A stretch of DNA of 64,000 nucleotides from Limnomonas spitsbergensis (Eukaryota; Chlorophyta; Chlorophyceae; Chlamydomonadales). Shown in pieces: positions 57,111-64,000 of the stretch. The position numbers and the translations under genes are program-made. The first letter of the stretch is position 1. Every line of letters starts with the position of its first letter. Under the pieces are notes generated by a model. It saw only the letters and a list, made by a program, of their open reading frames with translations, was not told the origin of the DNA and did no database searches. The stretch covers positions 992,001-1,056,000 of the forward strand of contig JAYJMM010000105.1 in assembly GCA_037349105.1 (NCBI GenBank). Reading direction: 5' to 3'.

Positions 57111-57404
57111 ATTTGATTGAAGTTGAGGTTCAATACCGAGCAGCTTTCAATTGGATACCAAGGAAAAGGTATGCGCGTGTTCTTCATGGCAGGATCCCAG
57201 CCATGGGGTCACTAAACATGTTCTTCCACACGCTGTCCTAGTCATCTGTGTGCTCGTACCGGTCTGCGGGCACATTTCCCATGCATCAAATGTGATGCTC
57301 TGCTGGGCTTAAAAAAGATCACAAACCATCGCAAACCTAGCAGCTAGTCAGAATGGAATAAGAGCCTTGTCTCTAGTCATGACACTTTGTAACTAAAGCA
57401 AGCT

Positions 57405-58330
57405 TTATTTAACCAGGGCCAGAGGTGTCACGTCATTAAAATGTAACAGTGCATACCCACTGGGCCCTGCGGAACACTGGGCCACGTGGGGCTGATAAGG
57501 AATTATTATGCTCAAAGGGTAGTCCGCCGGCTGTTTGGAACGGTGCATACCCGCTGGGCCTTGCTGAGCGCTCGGCCGCACGGGGCTGCCTGTGTGGGCG
57601 GCTGGGCGCCCAAGCGTCAAGTTGGGAGAAAATTAAACGGAAGGAAAGAGGTGGGAGAGAAGAATGAAAGGGGCTGAAAAGGGTAAGGAAAAGGTCGGAA
57701 GGGAAAAGTAGTTAGATGATTTGCTGCATGTGTTCGAATTTCAGGTGTTAGCCGCTCAATTAAGCAGTACCTGGTGCACCAAAATGTCAATAACGTTACA
57801 CCTCTGGTCCCGCTCAAAGCTCGGCCGCGTGGGCGCCCAACTTTTCAGAAGGGAGTAAAGAAGGAACTAAGAGTGGGAAAGGAACAAAAGGAGAGGCCGG
57901 GAAGGCAAAGAAGACCAAGTCCAACACCTGAGTTCCACTAATGACTAGCCCTCAACAAAGCCTCTAGGCAGTCCAGAAAAGCAAGCGTATCCCACCCCTG
58001 CTTGGCCGCGAGGGCGCTCCACTGATTAGAAGGGAGAAGAGAAGAAACTAGAAAGGGGGCAAACAACAACAACATAAGGACCAAAAGAGAAGGCCGGAAA
58101 GGCCAACGACACCGGCCTCAGAAAATCCGGAGACTAACCCTCAATAATGCCCACAGCAGTCCACAAAAGCAAGTGCGTCCCACCCATGCTCAGCCTTGTA
58201 CAACTGTGTCAATGACTGACGTAACACCTATGGGCACGGCTAAAAAGCTCGGCCGCGTGGAAGCCTGCCAGGGAAGTTGAGAGAAGGAAACTGAAGGCAC
58301 GGGGGAACAGAAAGAACGAGATAAGGTTAT
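57405..58330. repeat. Cluster of family A repeats
   Basis: Copies at about 57405-57445 (minus, core only), 57545-57705 (plus), 57785-58070 (plus, highly similar to 39163-39470, including the GCTTGGCCGCGAGGGCGCTC block and the CAACAACAACA run) and 58205-58330 (plus). Each plus copy is a TGACGTAACACCT/GGGC core, then GCTCGGCCGCGTGG, then a purine-rich tail. Confidence 0.75.
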
Positions 58331-59509
58331 TTCCTTTCTATTTCACCATGCAAGTCAGCAAGACCCATCGGGTATGCCGCACAGTCCTAAACATTTGATG
58401 CTTACTTGTGACAGGTGCCCGCAAGCTTCATGCTGTAAAACTGGCCTGCGCTCTTCTCAATCAGCTATGCCTTGAATCCCAGCAGATCAATTGCATGGCT
58501 CAATCATGGGCTGAACAGCGGCGCTGCTTGCGGAGCCAAAAGCCCGCTCACTCACCCCCATGCCACTTTATCATTCCACGGCAGGTATGATATCATTGGA
58601 TCGTTCCAAGTCAAAGAGTGAAAACGCAGTGGACTCATTCTGAATTGCATCCATATTACAACCCTTTTAAAAATCGTTGCAAGCCTTCAACTAAAAAACA
58701 ACAACACTTGCATAAAACCGGTAGCGTTGATGACGAATGAGGGGGAAGAGCGAAAATGCTAGACGCTCAGACAGGCTCAATAGGCAGGTTCCACTCGATA
58801 TCAGACATGGGCTCCATTGCGAGCTCCATTGACCAATTAATCATGCAAGTTAACTCGTAATAAACACATATTCACGGAATAAGATACCGGGTAGGCACAG
58901 ATGAATCGTAATTTTAGATATATTTCAGATCTGTATGGTGAGCCAGAAGGATAAAAGGACCTGTAGCCTTATCAACAAATAGTATGCAACATGTGCTAGT
59001 GAGTTCACCTGTTTTCCAAGGAGGGTAAAAAGCATACTTGATAGAGCGATTCCAGCTCATGATCCATTGTCCTATAATACTGAATTGTAATAATACTCTC
59101 GGTACCGGTATTTATACTAAATCATATAAACATGGCACTTTGTCGTAAAAATACTTTCATCATCGGAATACTTGATCATAAAAATACTTCATCATACAGA
59201 TACTTAATCATAAAAACTGCTGAATTCTGCCATTCTCTGCCTATACGAAGGGAGATTTAGTCTTTGAATCCTTCACCTCCAGGTAGCGTCTCATCTCTCC
59301 CATAATCAGGAGAGATGAGACGAATATGAATGCAAACTGCTGGACTCAGCGGGCCTCAACAGACATAAATCACACTTGTGCATATCAACATTTTGTCTTC
59401 AAGCGCATCGCCAACACCATCAAATCAGGCATCACAGGATAAAAGTGCAAGGGTCAATTGGGTTGACAGCTGTGGCATGTGTAGCCCTCGAGCCCAGAAG
59501 CTAGCGTAA
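58331..59509. other. AT-rich intergenic region downstream of the protease gene
   Basis: No gene seen. A 60-codon ORF at 58408 looks random. Contains ATACTT/CATAAAAA repeats around 59150-59215, a TACCGGTA at 59103 and the hairpin at 59287-59322. Confidence 0.5.
59287..59322. other. Perfect 14-bp hairpin with 8-nt loop, ~190 nt past the protease stop
   Basis: CGTCTCATCTCTCC (59287-59300) and GGAGAGATGAGACG (59309-59322) are exact reverse complements around CATAATCA. The protease gene runs on the minus strand and stops at 59510, so the hairpin lies about 190-220 nt downstream, possibly in its 3' untranslated region. It could be an RNA processing or stability element. Confidence 0.9.
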
Positions 59510-62359
59510 TCACTGAAGCAAGAATCGATTTCTCCAGACCTGCTGGCCAGCAGCTGTCACGTCCTTGATGGCCTCCATGAACGGCCTGGCTGTCAGCTGC
59601 TGGATCACCACAGGCTGTGCGGCTTCATGCTGGGTGAGGCCTGGGTCGCTCAAGCCGCCAGAGGAAACTTGAACCCCGGCCGTGACAGCGTCGTTGAAGG
59701 GTTCGACGGGAATAAAGGACGTGGCAGAGGCAGCGGCAAGTTTAGCAGAGGCCGCATTGCTTAGTGCATCCTGGCGAAGTGCTTCATCAGGCAGCTCAGC
59801 TGGCAGTGCCGCCACGACATCATCAGCATTGGGTACCATGCCATCGGAAACAATGTTGTCGTTTGAGCCCCCTGGACCATAGGCAGGAGAGATCGCTGCG
59901 TATATCGCTGCAACTTGCTGTGAGCCGTACAAGGAGGCGTTGGGGGAGTGCCAGAAGCCAGCGACGCCACCTCGGCCAGCGAAAGACGGTCCAATCCACT
60001 CCATGATGACCGCGTAGTGAGCTGGCGTGATGGCTGTACCCGTGTTGTACACCGCATTGCCATAATTATCGTCCCATTCAATGTTGTGAACTGCGCGGAC
60101 CTGCGGGCTGCTGTCTCCTTCGACCCACATGGACGAGCCGGAGTCGCCCTCGGTAGTGGCACAGTAGTGGTACAGGTAGTCATCTGTGCAAGACTTCTGG
60201 GTGACCTGGCAGCTTGTGGCCAGGCAGGTCCCAGTAGGATATTCAGTGGGGTAACCGGCAGTGGTCAGGGCGAATGAGGTCTCTGTGTGACACTGTGACT
60301 GGTCGGGGGAGTAGACGCCCATCCAGCCGGCCTCATTGCCGACTGTTTGCTGGAGCTTGATCACGGCGATGTCCCAGAGATTAGGGTCGGCGGAACCGGC
60401 GTCGCTGTAGCCAGAGTAGAGGGTCACATGGTCCATGGCGACTGAGCCGTGTGGGCTGACCACCTGACCGTAGCTGTCGCGTTAGCGGCCAGGAGCAAAG
60501 CTGACTTGGCCATAGAAGGCGCCGTGGGAGCGGCTGTAGACGCAGTGTGCAGCAGTGAGCACGACATCAGGGCCGATGAGCGAGCCGGAGCAGATATAGT
60601 TGCCGTAGTTGTCGCCGATGTTGATCTGGCCGACAGAGGAGAAGGGGAGCGAGGCGCTGACTGGGCAGGTCCTGCGGGGGTCGCTGCCAGAGCCATAAAT
60701 GCCAGCGAGGGATCTGCGGACAGATTCTAGATCAAAAGACGGTTCAAGGGGATCGTCGAAGTCCCCAGGGCTGAAAGAGTTGGTCAGAGTGTCTGCATGG
60801 CTCTTTGATGGGGTGGAGGCGGAGCTGGCTGATGAGGGTGTCGGGGAGGAGCGGTAAACGTGGCCATCTCGAGTAATGCGGACGTAGTGGGAGGCAGGGC
60901 GAGCAAAGCTGCCATTAGTGGGAGAGGTGGTGGTGGCTGAGGCAGCAGAGGCGGAGTCAGCAGAGGCAGCGGATGTAGCAGAGGCAGCGGATGCAGCAGC
61001 TCGTGCCTCAGCTGCATCCAGGGCCCTGCCCTCTGCTGAAACAGATGAGGATGGGTGCACCCGCACGGCATAGCAAAAGCCTTCGTTCTCGAACCGAGTT
61101 AGGATGGCCGGGGACAGTAGCTCCTGGGCAGAGCGGAGGTGCGCACGTTGGAGGGCCAGCTCCAGGGCATCACCTGCATGAAGAGCATCAAAGCAGGGTC
61201 CTTGTCAGACGAGGTTCACAGATACATTTTTTGCTTCACAGAAACTGTAAATCTAGCGCCTGTAACAACATCACCTGCCTTGCGAAGAGCAGTGCAGCAG
61301 GAACACAGCAATGTGCGAACAGTTCAGCTGGAAGGCAGAGCAACAACGTGAACAGTCCAGCAGGAAATGGAGTAAACATTGAAAGCCTTGGTTGAACAGG
61401 CAAGCAGCCAGACTATAGGAGAGATATTTTGGGACATCATGAAAATACCGGTCTTAAAAATTTGACTAATAGCCGAGTCATTGCGGCACTGACAATTTCA
61501 TGATTTTTTTTGACTCATCAGAGTGAAAAGGCGCCCCATACGTCCATGGCATATTCTGTATGGAACCACAAGTTGCAGACCCCCCAAATAGTGTTTAAGG
61601 GTCTGTCAGGTACATATCAGCAGCATCACGTCCTATAGGCAAGGAGGCCTGGTGCATCATGATCTGCTGCTTTGGGCTACTGACTGTTAGTTGTACGGTT
61701 CAGATCAAGTCCCCATCAGCCCAGTGGTGGCTGACCATTGGCCCCCTAGAAATGGTCTGGCACTAAGACGAACACGTCGTTGCATCGCATCATCAAACAC
61801 CGGTCACAGCTTGCACCCTGCTCACCTTCGCAAACCCCAACTTGGGCGATGCCAATCCCTTGGCAGGACGCTGTGCATTCGTTGGCGTAGGTGCGCCCGT
61901 CGTGCCCGCATACAGGCACATACGCGCTGGAACAGCCGCGACCGCATAGTTGTGGAGACAGCGCCGCTGCAAAAAGTACCAGCAGCAGTGACCCGGGATC
62001 AGCCAAGCGAAGGCGAACTCAAAGGAATCGATGCATGGCAGGTGAGCATGCCGAAGGCGGGCGAGACTGGAGCAGAAATCATGCAGGAGCACTGCTGACT
62101 CATATTCTGGTATATCATCATGCTGCATGCAATAATGCGTCGATCATGCATGCCATACATCATCTCCTCGAAAAATTCATGCTTCAGTGAGGACAGAGGT
62201 GTGTGCACCCCGGCATCTGGCTGCTGCTTGACCAGCAGAAGCCATTAGTGCCGAGAGCGCGGCCAAGTAAGCAAAGGGATATCGATGTGTACCTTGGGCC
62301 GTGCCGACGATACTGACGACACAGAGGATGAAGCAGCAGAGGTTGCTCATCACGTACAT
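59510..62359 (-). CDS. Secreted Kazal-domain / trypsin-like serine protease fusion, with one in-frame TAA
   Basis: Three exons join in phase (1,872 nt): 62359-62293, 61966-61826, 61173-59510. Exon 1 is a signal peptide (MYVMSNLCCFILCVVSIVGT). Exon 2 is a six-cysteine Kazal domain, residues ~30-68 (CGRGCSSAYVPVCGHDGRTY, then ANECTASCQG and VGVC). Exon 3 holds a Ser/Ala-rich linker (~110-190) and an S1-family protease: VLTAAHC (His ~279), NLWDIAVIKL (Asp ~337) and TEGDSGSSMW (Ser ~414), then a long C-terminal extension rich in Ala/Asp/Ser to residue ~623. A TAA at 60484-60482 (position ~300) interrupts the frame between FAPGR and RDSYGQV, with clear protease homology on both sides. So this is a nonsense allele, a readthrough site or a sequence error. 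The fold resembles glutamyl-endopeptidase-like S1 proteases. Kazal domains inhibit serine proteases, so self-inhibition is conceivable. An alternative start is the second ATG at 62350. Confidence 0.8.
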
Positions 62360-62768
62360 GATTATCAGTCCGATTCCTGCGAGTGAGCGTGGCAATGCAT
62401 GGAAACGATTAGTAGGGGTTCCGAGTTCTGCAGCAAGTTGACGTCAGCCCACTCCCATCAATACTGTCGTCGGTTGGCGAAACAAACACAGAGAGGGTGG
62501 AAATGGCGCATGGTTAGCTGGTGCCGTGACCCCCTGCTCATGACCATCACATGCATCAGCAACGCACCTTCAGTATCTTCACAATGGCGGACCGTGAGTA
62601 TTCAGAGGTGTGCAAAATATAAAATTGTAATCAGATAGGGCTCAGAGAGCACCAGCGTTCTTATATATAGGATTCCAGTGGAGGGCGCCTTGAAGGAGGG
62701 CGGGAAATGTGTACGACATACTGGCATTCGGAGCTCAGGCGCGACCAGTGTGGGATAGGGGCCGGAAC

Positions 62769-62981
62769 ATGTCGGTTTCAGCAGCTGCTGTAAGCGCATA
62801 CGCAACCACGTCAGCTGCCTTGGCGCGCCCGTCGTCACATGGACGCCGCGCACGCTTGCAATCTTGCGCGCAGTCATTTCTCGCTGAAGCGCCTGCCGGT
62901 GTGGCATCCCGTGCACCCGCCCGTGGCAAGATTCAAAAGTTGCCACCCGATGTCGAGAGCGAGTTTGGAATCGCACAGTGA
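62769..62981 (+). CDS. Small ORF with transit-peptide-like composition
   Basis: A 70-codon frame starting MSVSAAAVSAYATTSAALAR, rich in Ala, Ser and Arg without acidic residues for ~60 positions, then GKIQKLPPDVESEFGIAQ and TGA. This looks like a plastid transit peptide followed by the start of a mature protein. It may be a tiny protein or the first exon of a gene whose later exons lie to the right; a possible donor (GTGATG) lies two bases before the end of the last sense codon. It is divergent from the protease gene. A 195-codon minus-strand ORF covers the same DNA and looks less protein-like. Confidence 0.3.
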   Translation: MSVSAAAVSAYATTSAALARPSSHGRRARLQSCAQSFLAEAPAGVASRAPARGKIQKLPPDVESEFGIAQ

Positions 62982-63106
62982 TGTAGCTCAGCGCAAGCAC
63001 GCGCAAGACACCTGTACACAAAATCTGAATCTTATCACCTAAGCTAGGCATCAAAAGAGGACTCTGCAAACCAAAATATCTGCACAGGCACATACACATG
63101 GCAAAT

Positions 63107-63154
63107 ACAGGCGAACACAAGTACAGGCGAACACAAGTACAGGCGAACACAAGT
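63107..63154. repeat. 16-bp tandem repeat, three copies
   Basis: TACAGGCGAACACAAG repeated three times without mismatch (63106-63154 region). Unique short repeat with no coding context. Confidence 0.85.
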
Positions 63155-63689
63155 ACTAGGCTAAGAGGTGCACCGTTATCGCTGCACATATCAGGGTGGC
63201 ATAAGCTAGCTCAAGACGTCTGCTTCCAGGTATTCATAACAATGGGTCCCTGAGTACCGGTAGTGGCGGACTGGCAGTGCCACAGCGGCTTCCGAAGGCG
63301 GGGCATGCAAAGAGAGAAGATGCACAGGGTCCACACCTGGCCTGACAGACGGGCGTGCACTTCAAAGTTCAAACTTCGCCAAGGGCCCCACCATGTCTGG
63401 CATTGAGTAGAACTGCTCATACGATTCAGGTAACATAAAACATCCCATACCTTTGCATGAAGCTGGGCGCACTGCGCGAAGGATGCCAATATGCCATGCC
63501 AGCAGTGGTTGGCTGTCGCAGCATGAGAGTATGGGACCACGTCCGATTATGCGTGTAGGGAACAGTGAAAGTTGTCAGCATGGTGAAGGACTGTAGGCAC
63601 TCTAGTCTGACAGTGTGTCATGGCATGATATGATTCACGACCTTGCATGGCTCCTTTGTCACTGCTGGGAGCAGAAGGCACGACCAGGG

Positions 63690-63835
63690 CAAGCAGCCAT
63701 TCCTTAGGGTGCACCCCTTAGCCGCGACATGATGGGGACCAAACCTTGACAAGCCTATAACCAATTCCCCATGCAGTAGGGCTTTCAGCACCAGTCCCCT
63801 GTTGCTGCAGGCCGTGATATATAATATATTGCACT
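63690..63835 (+). repeat. Diverged family B-like stretch
   Basis: Contains GACATGATGGGGACCAAACC, a CCATGCAGTAGGGCTTTCAGCACC block and TTGCTGCAGGCCGTGATAT, in the block order of family B. The TAGCTG tail is missing, so the assignment is weak. Confidence 0.35.
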
Positions 63836-64000
63836 GGATTTTAGATGGAGCCGAGGCTGGAGCACAAGAAAATAAACGCATGTCATAGACTCACAGCTAG
63901 CACGGGAGTATATAGTACGCATGCACGACCAAATATTTCCAATGTGGCACATGCAGGGACCGCATGGGTTATGCTACATGACAACACTTATGCATGGTTC

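Larger units (their letters stand above)
62360..64000. other. Upstream region of the protease and right-hand intergenic DNA
   Basis: Must hold the protease promoter near 62360-62500; no clear TATA element seen. Apart from the small ORF at 62769-62981, the 16-bp repeat at 63107 and a family B-like stretch near 63690, nothing recognisable. Confidence 0.5.

Noticed and set aside
60482..60484. Non-standard genetic code (TAA read as an amino acid)
   Set aside because: TAA terminates the BSL gene (38131-38133) and LHC copy 2 (46652-46654) at positions expected from homologues.
60440..60515. Short intron removing the in-frame TAA in the protease
   Set aside because: A CTAAC...ACAG pattern is present, but the only nearby donor would give a 32-nt intron that breaks the downstream frame.
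62602..63189. 195-codon minus-strand ORF upstream of the protease
   Set aside because: Odd composition, no domain, and it overlaps a plus-strand frame with more protein-like features; treated as chance.

Overview
This is nuclear DNA from a green alga (Viridiplantae). Two genes encode chlorophyll a/b-binding LHCII-type proteins with plastid transit peptides. A third encodes a plant-type BSL phosphatase (Kelch N-terminus, PP1-like C-terminus). Genes are rich in short GT-AG introns and have GC-rich exons, and short TTTAGGG-type (plant telomere) motifs occur. I cannot name the species; a prasinophyte or other early chlorophyte is a guess.

Layout. 1-1.4 kb: decayed Ty3/gypsy pol. 2.1-6.24 kb: a short tandem array, a degenerate telomere-like block, and a 3.5 kb, ~65-bp satellite in the opposite orientation, with a ~768-bp higher-order repeat. 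8.0-23.1 kb (minus): one large gene whose 24 exons I could join with every splice phase agreeing (about 1,921 aa, coiled coil, polyQ, repeated W-R motifs). 23.66-28.13 kb (plus): a 9-exon Nudix hydrolase gene, divergent from the coiled-coil gene across ~540 bp. 28.4-29.3 kb: probable non-LTR retroelement debris. 29.66-38.13 kb (plus): the 15-exon BSL phosphatase. 40.86-42.40 and 46.65-48.36 kb (both minus): two LHCII-type genes of identical predicted length (254 aa) but different intron sets, separated by retroelement debris. 49.9-52.2 kb: another retroelement fragment, an isolated cysteine-rich (Kazal-like) exon, an inverted repeat and a 26-bp tandem array. 52.4-56.06 kb (plus): a poorly resolved, possibly broken gene. 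56.1-59.5 kb: dispersed repeats and intergenic DNA with a perfect 14-bp hairpin. 59.5-62.36 kb (minus): a secreted protein with a signal peptide, a Kazal domain and a trypsin-like protease, interrupted by one in-frame TAA. 62.4-64 kb: intergenic, one small ORF.

Most distinctive observations: the Kazal-protease fusion with its internal stop, the W-R-rich coiled-coil gene, the mirror-image satellite arrays around a telomere-like block, three tandem duplications at exon ends, two dispersed short repeat families, and long perfect hairpins in a BSL intron and downstream of the protease. No operon logic applies; each gene stands alone, apart from the divergent pair at 23.1-23.7 kb. All gene models are manual splice predictions by reading frame and GT-AG sites; none has been checked against transcripts.
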